The notes under the pieces are model-generated. The model was not told the DNA's origin, made no database searches, and worked only from the letters and a program-made list of their open reading frames with translations. Positions 1 to 7,830 of a DNA stretch of 45,765 bases are shown in pieces. Origin of the DNA: Bdellovibrionota bacterium (GTDB lineage: Bacteria > Bdellovibrionota > Bdellovibrionia > Bdellovibrionales > JAEYZS01). The DNA is taken from positions 1 through 45,765 of the forward strand of contig CAUJDY010000132.1 of assembly GCA_963169805.1 (NCBI GenBank), read 5' to 3'. Made by a program: the position numbers and the translations under genes. Each line of letters opens with the position of its first letter. The first letter of the stretch is position 1.

Positions 1-8
1 AAGTCGAG

Positions 9-929
9 TCATTTCTCCGTCAAAAAAGCAGAAATTTTTTCTGCTGTCCAGACAGGCTCATCCTCGTGGGGATGATGTCCGGATTTTGGATGTGCATAAA
101 AGGACATATTCTTGAGTTTCATAGATATTTTTTTTGCGTACTTGAAAGGAATAATTTTATCTTTCTCCCCCCATAATACCAACACCGGCTGCTGTACTTT
201 TTCAAGGTCATTATAAATCCGTTGATCTCTCAGAAGTGAAAAAGATTTTGTGAATGCCACAACCGCCTCTCGACTTCTATATGGTGAGGCATAATGGTGT
301 AGGCTTTCTTCTGTAATGAGCTCCTTATTATAAATCACGCGCTTCATAATTTGTTTGATGAATCTATCCGTTATCATGGGTTGTATAATGGGAGATAGAA
401 ATCCAAAGTTTTTAAGATCAAAAAATGCTATTTTAGGATCAGCAGCCGGTGCAAGTGCTATTACTTTGGGGAACTTGCGCGGTGAGATTTGAGCTAGCCT
501 TAAGGCAATGGCTCCGCCCATAGAGCTGCCAGCAATATAGCAATTATCAATTTTTAGTTTTTTGAGAAGTTCTAAGATAACATCACACTGGCTATCAAGA
601 TCATATTTAAATTCTACAGGTTTATCACTAAGGCCAAATCCTAAAAGGTCAATTGCTGTCACAGTAAAGTTTTTGTTGAGGAGAGGAATGAGTCTTCTCC
701 ACACATAAACAGAAGCACCGATTCCATGAATTAAAAGTAAGTGAGGTCCTATTCCTTCCTGAATATAGCGCACTTTATGGCCATACACTTCAATCGCATG
801 AAAATCCTGCAAAGGAGGAGGCGGAGATTTTCGAAGCTGGACCAAGATCCAGTAAGATGCCATCAGCATTGCGAATAAAATCAAGAATAAGACAATTGTT
901 TCCCAGTTGAGCAGCATTTTTGTTCCCAA
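9..929 (-). CDS. Membrane-anchored alpha/beta hydrolase
   Basis: A 306-residue alpha/beta-hydrolase-fold protein, substrate unknown. One hydrophobic segment at about residues 11-31 should anchor it in the membrane. The oxyanion-hole motif HGIG is near 68-71, the nucleophile elbow G-S-S-M-G is at 134-138 (Ser136), the likely acid is the Asp in WGEKDK, and the catalytic His lies in SGHHPHED near the C-terminus, so the triad looks intact. The start is uncertain: a TTG at 929 has AGGA six bases upstream, while an ATG four codons later (917) has only a weak GGGA. It is transcribed away from the phosphoesterase gene at 1038. The family contains esterases, lipases, haloperoxidases and C-C hydrolases; sequence alone does not choose among them. 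Confidence 0.85.
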   Translation of the reverse strand: MGTKMLLNWETIVLFLILFAMLMASYWILVQLRKSPPPPLQDFHAIEVYGHKVRYIQEGIGPHLLLIHGIGASVYVWRRLIPLLNKNFTVTAIDLLGFGLSDKPVEFKYDLDSQCDVILELLKKLKIDNCYIAGSSMGGAIALRLAQISPRKFPKVIALAPAADPKIAFFDLKNFGFLSPIIQPMITDRFIKQIMKRVIYNKELITEESLHHYASPYRSREAVVAFTKSFSLLRDQRIYNDLEKVQQPVLVLWGEKDKIIPFKYAKKISMKLKNMSFYAHPKSGHHPHEDEPVWTAEKISAFLTEK

Positions 930-936
930 ATTGATT

Positions 937-1019
937 CCTAAGGATAGAATTTACTTAGGATATCCTATTTTTAGTAAATTGGAATCCTAACTTAGGTCTG
1001 ACACATAAATTGTTTAGGA
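937..1019. promoter_or_regulatory. Cluster of CCTAA/TTAGG palindromes in a divergent promoter region
   Basis: Four related sites lie between the two divergent genes: CCTAAGG at 937-943, the perfect 12-bp palindrome TAGGATATCCTA at 956-967, CCTAACTTAGG at 986-996 and a half site TTTAGGAT at 1013-1020. Their centres are about 20-30 bp apart. Seen directly: the repeats. Inferred: an operator array for a dimeric regulator acting on one or both flanking genes. No regulator gene is adjacent. Confidence 0.4.
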
Positions 1020-1037
1020 TTGGAGTAATCTTAACAT

Positions 1038-2918
1038 ATGAGTAATACAAAAGTTATAATAGCTATTTTGAGTCTTTTAATTCCTCTTCACACACTGCAT
1101 GCAGAAACTTTGATCTCCATTTTTCATACCAGTGATATTCATGGGCACTTCTCAAACACGGACTCGCCTATGAAATTAGGTGGTGTTGCAAGACTCAAAT
1201 ACAAAATGGATCAGTTGAAAAAGAAAAATCAAAATCACATCTTGCTAGATTCGGGAGATTGGACGGAGGGAACTATTTTTTATACCCTCAACTCAGGAGA
1301 AGCAAATCACAGACTTATGGAATCCTTCGGTTACGATGCAATAGTGTTAGGAAATCATGAATGGTTAGTTGGCCCCGAAGAAATGTACCAAGGATTTGTA
1401 GCTGCCGATTTTAAAGTTCCTGTATTAGGTGCAAATATTCAGTTTGATAAAATTCCTTTGGATATCCCTTTGCAAAATTATATCAAACCCTATCTTGTAA
1501 AAGAAATTGGAGGAGTTCGGGTTGGTATTCTTGGTCTATCCACCTTTGAAATTATCTATGATCCGTTTCTAGAGCCAGGACAAATAAATGATCCCATTCG
1601 CGTTGCTACTCGCTATGTAAAGCATTTGCGTGAACAAGAAAATTGCCAAGTTGTAATTCTGTTAACTCACACCGGATTGAGAACAGATAAAAATCTGGCT
1701 CAATCTGTTCCTGGTATCGATTTGATTGTAGGAGGACATACTCATATTCTGACTCCAAGACCCATATATGTGAATGGGATTCCTATTGTTCATACGGGTT
1801 ACTGGGCTCAATATTTGGGAGAATACGGCTTACTCTACAAAGATGGAAAAACTCAGTTGGTCAGTCATAAAGTTCATCAGATAGATGAGACTTTGCCAGA
1901 AGACTTTTCAACTAAAACTCTTATTCAGGGGTTTGAGAAGAGAGTCATTGAGAAGTTTGGTAATATTTTTGATGATAAGATTGTACGCTCAGATGTGTTT
2001 TTGCCTCTTGATAAAACTCTTACAGAAAATACTCTTGCGAATTGGGCAGTCGATGCTATTGCTCAATCTGGGGGAACTTCTCTTGCTCTAGATGTGGGGC
2101 AGTATTATAGAAGAGACTTATTTGCAGGGTTTTCATCTACAGTAGATTTTTTCAATTTATTTCCTCATGTGTATTCAAATAAAACGCAGAAGTCGTGGAC
2201 AATCTATAATATGGAAATCCGCGGATCGACAATGAAGCAATTGATTAACATATTCTCTAAGCTCAATCTTGGTGTCAAAATCAGTGGGGGTAGTTACAGG
2301 ATTGATGGAGAAGAAACTCTATCTAGCATTAAAGACTTTAACATCAATCAGAAGCCTCTAGAATCTTCTAAGTTCTATAAAATATCAGCTACAAGAGGTG
2401 TTCTAGTGGGTCTTGAATATTTGAAGATATTCGGAGCAGATATTGGAATCCGAAAAATAAAGGATACGGGCCTTGAGGCATGGAGAGCGATTAAGTCTGC
2501 TGTGCAAGCTCAATCTCCCATTACTGCTGCTAAAACTCGATGGGAGGGGAGAGTTCGAACGCTTCAGCCCGATGTTCATATTCCAGTCGAGCAAATTCAC
2601 TTCTCAAGAGAGCAAAGTGGACAACTGAAAATCCATTTTACGCTTTTAAATGCGGGAATTAGTGAATTTAAAATTCCAAGTTTTCATTTAAAGGTGGATA
2701 TATCTCCAAAAGATTCACTGGATGAGAAGTGGGTCAAGTTGATGTTTCCGGAGTATGTGGGAAAAACTCTAAAGGGTGGAAAATCCATACAGATTACAAC
2801 AACTTTGGATGTTGTGGGGTGGCCTCAGGGTGTCTATCCTGTAGACATAGAATCTTTACCAGTTCCTAAGGAGATTAATGAGGATAACAACAAAGCACAG
2901 AGTTATTTTAATCTTTAG
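1038..2918 (+). CDS. Secreted 5'-nucleotidase/UshA-type metallophosphoesterase
   Basis: A 626-residue exported phosphoesterase, probably hydrolysing nucleotides or related phosphate esters in the periplasm or outside the cell. Signal peptide at residues 1-22 ending HTLHA. The dimetal phosphoesterase signatures follow in order: SDIHGH (Asp33, His35), SGDWTEG, LGNHEW, THTG and GGHTH. The middle part matches the 5'-nucleotidase C-terminal substrate domain. The last ~110 residues look like a CARDB-type beta domain ending in an EINEDNN motif, which makes it longer than E. coli UshA (about 550). The ATG at 1038 has GGAG about 12 bases upstream, which is long, but the start gives a sensible signal peptide. 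Exact substrate is not determinable. Confidence 0.88.
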   Translation: MSNTKVIIAILSLLIPLHTLHAETLISIFHTSDIHGHFSNTDSPMKLGGVARLKYKMDQLKKKNQNHILLDSGDWTEGTIFYTLNSGEANHRLMESFGYDAIVLGNHEWLVGPEEMYQGFVAADFKVPVLGANIQFDKIPLDIPLQNYIKPYLVKEIGGVRVGILGLSTFEIIYDPFLEPGQINDPIRVATRYVKHLREQENCQVVILLTHTGLRTDKNLAQSVPGIDLIVGGHTHILTPRPIYVNGIPIVHTGYWAQYLGEYGLLYKDGKTQLVSHKVHQIDETLPEDFSTKTLIQGFEKRVIEKFGNIFDDKIVRSDVFLPLDKTLTENTLANWAVDAIAQSGGTSLALDVGQYYRRDLFAGFSSTVDFFNLFPHVYSNKTQKSWTIYNMEIRGSTMKQLINIFSKLNLGVKISGGSYRIDGEETLSSIKDFNINQKPLESSKFYKISATRGVLVGLEYLKIFGADIGIRKIKDTGLEAWRAIKSAVQAQSPITAAKTRWEGRVRTLQPDVHIPVEQIHFSREQSGQLKIHFTLLNAGISEFKIPSFHLKVDISPKDSLDEKWVKLMFPEYVGKTLKGGKSIQITTTLDVVGWPQGVYPVDIESLPVPKEINEDNNKAQSYFNL

Positions 2919-2929
2919 GGGCCCAGCTA

Positions 2930-2958
2930 TTGACGGAAGATGTCAAATCTTGTAGTTT
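2930..2958 (+). promoter_or_regulatory. Possible promoter for the riboflavin genes
   Basis: TTGACG (2930-2935), a 17-base spacer, then TAGTTT (2953-2958), about 23 bases before the ribE start. The -35 is good and the -10 weak. The gap before ribE is only 62 bases and holds no recognisable FMN riboswitch. Confidence 0.3.
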
Positions 2959-2980
2959 CTGACCAACGTAAAGGTCGTAA

Positions 2981-3571
2981 ATGTTCTCAGGAATAATCGA
3001 AACGTCTGTGCCATTGTTACAATTTAAAAAGCTTGCAGATGTGTGCCAAATTCAAGTCCAAAAACCACAACATTTTGACGATTTAAAAGTAGGCGATTCT
3101 ATTGCTGTAAATGGAGTTTGTCTCACGGTAGAAACTTTCAATGAATCCGTTGTGCAGTTTGCGCTGGGCGAGGAGACTCTCAAAATTACAGGTTGGAATG
3201 AAAAGATGCCATCAGAGCTAAATGTTGAGCGATCCCTGCGTTTAAATGATCGTATTCACGGCCACATTGTCACGGGTCACGTTGATACAATAGCAAAAGT
3301 AACAGCTGCAAATTTTGGTACAGAAGTTCTTGAGCTTCAAATTCAATTACCTAAAGAGTACTTAAAATATGTCTGGAAAAAAGGATCGTTATGTTTGAAT
3401 GGAGTCAGTTTAACGATTAATGATATTCAAAATGATATTTTAAGTTTCTACTTAATACCTGAAACTCTTAAAAAAACAAATTTCAAAAATATTCAAGTTG
3501 GGGACATTATTAATATCGAAACGGATTTAATGGCCAAAGTCATTCTACGCCAAAGGGAGCTTGAATCATGA
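2981..3571 (+). CDS. ribE: Riboflavin synthase alpha chain
   Basis: Riboflavin synthase converts two 6,7-dimethyl-8-ribityllumazine molecules to riboflavin plus the pyrimidinedione. The 196-residue length is about usual. It opens with the invariant MFSGIIE start and has two tandem lumazine-binding beta-barrel domains: the first with GDSIAVNGVCLTV, the second starting at GHIVTGHVD and carrying KGSLCLNGVSLTIN. AAAGG lies 5 bases before the ATG. It overlaps ribBA by the ATGA junction at 3568, so translation is coupled. Symbols vary between species (ribC or ribE). Confidence 0.96.
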   Translation: MFSGIIETSVPLLQFKKLADVCQIQVQKPQHFDDLKVGDSIAVNGVCLTVETFNESVVQFALGEETLKITGWNEKMPSELNVERSLRLNDRIHGHIVTGHVDTIAKVTAANFGTEVLELQIQLPKEYLKYVWKKGSLCLNGVSLTINDIQNDILSFYLIPETLKKTNFKNIQVGDIINIETDLMAKVILRQRELES

Positions 3572-4791
3572 ATACGATTCCAGAAATTATAGAGGATATT
3601 CGTCAAGGTAAGATGGTTATTTTGATTGATGATGAAGATCGTGAAAACGAAGGTGATTTAATATTGGCGGCTGAGTTTGCAACAGCGGAAAAAATTAATT
3701 TTATGATCCGAGAGGCAAGAGGGCTTGTTTGTTTGAGTTTAACGAACGAGCAAACGCAGCGTATTCAGCTCCCTCAAATGGTTAAAGATGATTTAAATCT
3801 ATCTCCTAACAAAACAGCATTTACAGTTAGTATTGAGGCCTCTTTTGGTATCTCTACTGGAATCTCGGCTCATGATAGGGCTCATACAATATTGGTTGCA
3901 TCAAATCCAGGAGCAAAACCCGCAGATATTATAATGCCGGGTCACATATTCCCTATAAGAGCTATAGATGGTGGTGTATTAAAAAGAGCTGGCCACACGG
4001 AAGCGAGTGTTGATTTAGCTAGATTAGCAGGGCTTAACCCTGCAGCTGTTATTTGTGAAGTTATTAAAGAAGATGGCTCAATGGCAAGAACCCCTGATTT
4101 GATTGAGTTTGCAAAAAAACACAACATCAAAATTGGAACAATTGTCGACTTAATCAGTCACAGGTTACAAACCGAAACTCTTATTCAAGAGGTAGCTCAC
4201 GCTCAACTGCCGAATCATTTTGGAGCTAATTTTGAAGTGAAGGTGTTTAAATCACTGGTGGACGGCAATGAGCATGTTGCTCTTGTAAAGGGAGATATTT
4301 CTAACGGCGAGCCTGTTATGACTCGCGTGCATTCAGAGTGTATGACAGGTGATGTGTTTGGAAGTTTGCGGTGCGATTGCGGCCCGCAGTTGCGAAAAGC
4401 CTTAGAAAAAATTGAAGCAGAAGGTCGTGGTGTCTTGTTATATTTACGGCAAGAAGGTCGTGGTATTGGATTGGTTAATAAAATCCGTGCTTACGAGCTT
4501 CAAGAAAAAGGAATGGACACTGTTGAGGCCAATAAACATCTTGGGTTTAAATCAGACGAAAGAGATTATGGGATTGGAGCCCAGATTCTACGATCATTAG
4601 GCATCTCGCAGATCCGTCTCATGACCAACAATCCATCAAAAAAAGTTGGGCTCAAAGGGTATGGACTCGAAATTGTAGAGCTTGTTGCATTGGAAGTACC
4701 TGCATCCGCAGAAAATTTAAAATATTTGAAAACAAAAAAAGAAAAAATGGGACATACGCTAGATATAGATGAGTCGCATCTTTTGAATTAA
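3568..4791 (+). CDS. ribBA: Bifunctional DHBP synthase / GTP cyclohydrolase II
   Basis: Catalyses both entry reactions of riboflavin synthesis: ribulose-5-phosphate to 3,4-dihydroxy-2-butanone-4-phosphate, and GTP ring opening. 407 residues. The N-terminal half (about 1-200) is RibB-like with DDEDRENEGDL and RAGHTEASVDLARLAG. The C-terminal half is RibA-like with the zinc motif SEC-x8-LRCDC and the RQEGRGIGL nucleotide-binding loop. Both active-site regions look complete, so both activities are expected. It sits between ribE and ribH. ribD, the remaining pathway gene, is not in the window. Confidence 0.96.
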   Translation: MNTIPEIIEDIRQGKMVILIDDEDRENEGDLILAAEFATAEKINFMIREARGLVCLSLTNEQTQRIQLPQMVKDDLNLSPNKTAFTVSIEASFGISTGISAHDRAHTILVASNPGAKPADIIMPGHIFPIRAIDGGVLKRAGHTEASVDLARLAGLNPAAVICEVIKEDGSMARTPDLIEFAKKHNIKIGTIVDLISHRLQTETLIQEVAHAQLPNHFGANFEVKVFKSLVDGNEHVALVKGDISNGEPVMTRVHSECMTGDVFGSLRCDCGPQLRKALEKIEAEGRGVLLYLRQEGRGIGLVNKIRAYELQEKGMDTVEANKHLGFKSDERDYGIGAQILRSLGISQIRLMTNNPSKKVGLKGYGLEIVELVALEVPASAENLKYLKTKKEKMGHTLDIDESHLLN

Positions 4792-4801
4792 GGATATTTC
4801 A

Positions 4802-5233
4802 GTGAAAATTGCAGTTGTTGTTGGAGAGTTTAATAGAGAAGTTACAGAAAAACTTGAAGCTGGAGCCTTAGAGGTCTTAAAGCTTCGCAAGGTTAAGCAT
4901 GTTTATGTATCACTAGTTCCTGGCGCTTATGAAATCCCTCTTATAGCTAAAGCCTATTTAGATAAGGGCGTAGATGCAGTAATTGCTTTAGGAGCTGTGA
5001 TTCGCGGTGAAACCACACATTATGATTATGTTTGTAGTTCTGTTGAAAGAGGGTGTTCTCAGCTCCAGTTAGAGTATAAAAAGCCGGTGGTGTTTGGTGT
5101 TCTTACAACTGAAAATGAAGAGCAAGCTTTTGACAGAGTGGGCGGAAAACACGGACATAAAGGGATGGATGCTGCGGATGTGGCCATTCGAATGGTAGAA
5201 GAGCTAAAAAAAATTAAAAAATTAAAAAAATAA
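4802..5233 (+). CDS. ribH: 6,7-dimethyl-8-ribityllumazine synthase
   Basis: Condenses the RibA/RibD-derived pyrimidine with the RibB product to make lumazine, the RibE substrate. 143 residues, on the short side for the family. Motifs: EFN near residue 9, VPGAYEIP, GAVIRGETTHYDYV with the catalytic-region His, and FGVLTTEN. It begins with GTG, preceded by AAGGAT about 5 bases upstream, 10 bases after the ribBA stop. The Lys-rich C-terminal end (KKIKKLKK) is probably a disordered tail. Confidence 0.95.
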   Translation: MKIAVVVGEFNREVTEKLEAGALEVLKLRKVKHVYVSLVPGAYEIPLIAKAYLDKGVDAVIALGAVIRGETTHYDYVCSSVERGCSQLQLEYKKPVVFGVLTTENEEQAFDRVGGKHGHKGMDAADVAIRMVEELKKIKKLKK

Positions 5234-5242
5234 GGAGCATTC

Positions 5243-5500
5243 ATGCAGATAGAGAATAAAATAAATGATCAGCAAGCCATTACACCTCAATATATTTTGA
5301 GCCAGTTGGAAACTCGAGTGACTGAATATAATGCAAAAATGATTTTGAAGTCGGCATTAGTAAGTACCGGTCTTGATGCCACATATACAGAGGCTCTTGA
5401 TAAAGACCAGTCTCATAGCTTATGCCTTGCGCTAATTAAAAAAGGTGGACCTGCTTTTCAAGTGGGAACTGAAATCTACAGAAAATACCTCAAAAATTAA
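5243..5500 (+). CDS. Hypothetical 85-residue protein
   Basis: I do not recognise this protein. It is 85 residues, soluble-looking, apparently mostly helical, with no signal peptide, membrane segment or metal-binding Cys/His cluster (a single Cys at about 70). It has a strong AAGGAG ribosome-binding site 5 bases before ATG and begins 9 bases after ribH, so it is almost certainly co-transcribed with the riboflavin genes. In many bacteria nusB follows ribH, but at 85 residues this is too short for NusB (about 130-160) and I see no resemblance. Real expression is likely from spacing and RBS; function unknown. Confidence 0.7.
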   Translation: MQIENKINDQQAITPQYILSQLETRVTEYNAKMILKSALVSTGLDATYTEALDKDQSHSLCLALIKKGGPAFQVGTEIYRKYLKN

Positions 5501-5541
5501 TATCTTGTAAGAGTTCTTGTTCAGTCATAAATTCTAATGAA

Positions 5542-7830
5542 ATGGCTGAAAATAAAGAAATGTACTCAGTTAACGACAAGTTAGAAAAAAGAAAGAGAAA
5601 GCGTGAAATCCTATTAGCGATTTCGATGAGCCTTCTCTTTTTGGTTTTGACGTTTATTGAAATTCGGCTGGCTTATTTGAGTCGTGAATTGCCGTTCATG
5701 CACTCTATATTTTTCTTTGGACTCGTAAACTTTAATATTGTTCTTCTGTTGTTCTTATCTTTCTTAATATTCAGAAATCTCGTAAAAACATTTGTAGAAA
5801 AAAGCGGAAAGATAATTGGAAGTTCTCTTAAATCTAAACTAATAGCGGCATTTACTGCGTTTTCTGTTGTACCAACCATGCTCATGTTTTTCATATCTGT
5901 TTTCTACATCAATTCGAGTTTTGAAAAATGGTTTTCTATTAAAACATCCTACGTATTAAGAGATACACTCGAAATTACAAATAATTTTTATCTCAATTCC
6001 AAACAGAAAAATTATCATTTTGCTAATAAAATAGCAGAGCAAATTGAGCAAAAACCTCTAGGTCAAATTAAAAGTACACTAAAGAATCTCAGACAAACGT
6101 TTAGCTTGGATATTGTTGAATTTTATCCTGCTCTTTTTGGTGAAAGATGGATGGATCTTGCAGATGAACGTTCTTTGCCTGGAGAGGTTCCAAAGGTTTC
6201 TATGGAATTTCTCGAAAAAGGCATATCAAAAGGTGCAGATTCTTCTACTTTGCATCACTTTCAAGAGGGAAGTTTGATTCGAGTGATCGTCCCAGTTAAC
6301 TATTTCTCAGAAGCTCAGTTTAAGACTGTCAGGGGCGCTCTTGTTGTTTCTACTTTTGTGCCTATCTCATTAATTTCTAAAATGGACGAGATTCGGGCAG
6401 CTTACGATAACTTTAAAGACATTAATCCCCTTGTTTACCCAATCAAAACAATCTATCTGATTCTTCTTGTTTTGATGACGCTTGTCATACTCTTAGGAGC
6501 AACGTGGTTTGGGTTTTATTTGGCAAAGCATTTAGCCACTCCTCTAGCGCTACTAGGAGATGCCGCTGGAAAAATTTCTAAAGGAGAGTATGAAACTGTT
6601 CGTATTGATTCTGGATCAAGAGAAATCAATCAATTAGTAACAAGTTTTAATCAGATGACAGAATCGCTATCTCAGTCTGAAAAAGAAATTAAAGAGGCAA
6701 ATAAAAACTTAAAAACAACTCTAGAAATTTTGGACGAGCATAATAGGTATATTGAGGTTGTACTGTCTAATGTGAGTGCCGGAGTTATATCGGTAGATGC
6801 ATCTGGAATGATAACAACTCTGAATCCAAGGGCAGCTGAGCTTCTTAAAATTGACTCAAAAGAGTTTGTAGGACGAAACGTCCTAGATATTCTCAAGGGA
6901 GACCATCTCTCTATCTATAACGGAATGATAGATCAAATAAAGCAGCAAAAGGCGCGTAGTTTGCAAAAAGAAGTGCGTTTGCAGATAAAAGAGAACTCTC
7001 TTCTCATGAAGCTCACTCTTACTTTATTGAAAGATGAAAAGAATAACGACTTGGGATTAGTTTTAGTGTTTGATGATCTTACAGAGCTCATTAATGCTCA
7101 GAGAGCCTCAGCTTGGAGAGAGGTTGCTCGTAGAATTGCTCACGAAATTAAAAATCCTCTTACGCCTATTAAATTATCTGCCCAGAGATTAGAGAAAAAA
7201 TTTGGTGATGTTGTAAAGGATCCTGCCTTTCAACAGTGCACAGATATGATTATACGGCAGGTAGATGATTTAAAAAATCTTGTAAATGAATTTAGCCAGT
7301 TTGCAAGATTGCCTCAGATTCAGCCTAAGCTTGGTGCGTTTAATAAGGTTGTCGATAATGCTCTTGTTCTATATTCAACAGGGCATAAGAATATCCAATT
7401 TGAGTTTAAAGCAGATTCTAGCTTGCCAGATTTTGAGTTTGATCCCGATCAAATTGGCCGAGTTTTAACGAATCTTTTGGAAAATGCTGTCGATGCCGTG
7501 AAAGATGAGGGTTGTGGCAAAGTTGAGCTTTCTACTCATTTTGACTCTCAAGTTGGTGTTGTAAAATTGAGGTTAAAAGATAATGGTTGCGGAATACCAA
7601 TTGATATGAGAGATCGTATTTTTGAACCTTACTTTAGTACACGTGAAAATGGAACAGGGCTGGGATTGTCCATAGTAAAAAGAATTGTCGAGGACCACAA
7701 TGGGTTTATTCGTGTGACATCGAATCAACCTAAGGGAACTGAGTTTGTCGTTGAGTTGCCTCTGCTAAGAGCAAAAACAATCACATCTGATGAAAAGATA
7801 AATATCTCATTGGAGAAAAAAAATGATTAA
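5542..7830 (+). CDS. ntrY: NtrY-like transmembrane sensor histidine kinase
   Basis: A 762-residue membrane kinase expected to phosphorylate the response regulator encoded next. Hydrophobic segments lie at about 21-45, 53-75, 95-120 and 300-325; the loop between the last two is a periplasmic sensor region. HAMP follows (about 326-385), then a PAS domain (about 405-510), a HisKA domain with H-E-I-K-N-P (phosphoacceptor His534) and an ATPase domain with LLENAVDAV, DNGCGIP and GTGLGLS. This is the NtrY layout. The ATG at 5542 has no clear ribosome-binding site; ATG 5560 is an alternative. It overlaps ntrX by 8 bases. Involvement in nitrogen control is known for some NtrY proteins, not shown here. 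Confidence 0.88.
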   Translation: MAENKEMYSVNDKLEKRKRKREILLAISMSLLFLVLTFIEIRLAYLSRELPFMHSIFFFGLVNFNIVLLLFLSFLIFRNLVKTFVEKSGKIIGSSLKSKLIAAFTAFSVVPTMLMFFISVFYINSSFEKWFSIKTSYVLRDTLEITNNFYLNSKQKNYHFANKIAEQIEQKPLGQIKSTLKNLRQTFSLDIVEFYPALFGERWMDLADERSLPGEVPKVSMEFLEKGISKGADSSTLHHFQEGSLIRVIVPVNYFSEAQFKTVRGALVVSTFVPISLISKMDEIRAAYDNFKDINPLVYPIKTIYLILLVLMTLVILLGATWFGFYLAKHLATPLALLGDAAGKISKGEYETVRIDSGSREINQLVTSFNQMTESLSQSEKEIKEANKNLKTTLEILDEHNRYIEVVLSNVSAGVISVDASGMITTLNPRAAELLKIDSKEFVGRNVLDILKGDHLSIYNGMIDQIKQQKARSLQKEVRLQIKENSLLMKLTLTLLKDEKNNDLGLVLVFDDLTELINAQRASAWREVARRIAHEIKNPLTPIKLSAQRLEKKFGDVVKDPAFQQCTDMIIRQVDDLKNLVNEFSQFARLPQIQPKLGAFNKVVDNALVLYSTGHKNIQFEFKADSSLPDFEFDPDQIGRVLTNLLENAVDAVKDEGCGKVELSTHFDSQVGVVKLRLKDNGCGIPIDMRDRIFEPYFSTRENGTGLGLSIVKRIVEDHNGFIRVTSNQPKGTEFVVELPLLRAKTITSDEKINISLEKKND

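Noticed and set aside
2919-2980. FMN riboswitch before the riboflavin genes
   Set aside because: The gap is only 62 bases, too short for the element, and none of its conserved blocks are visible.
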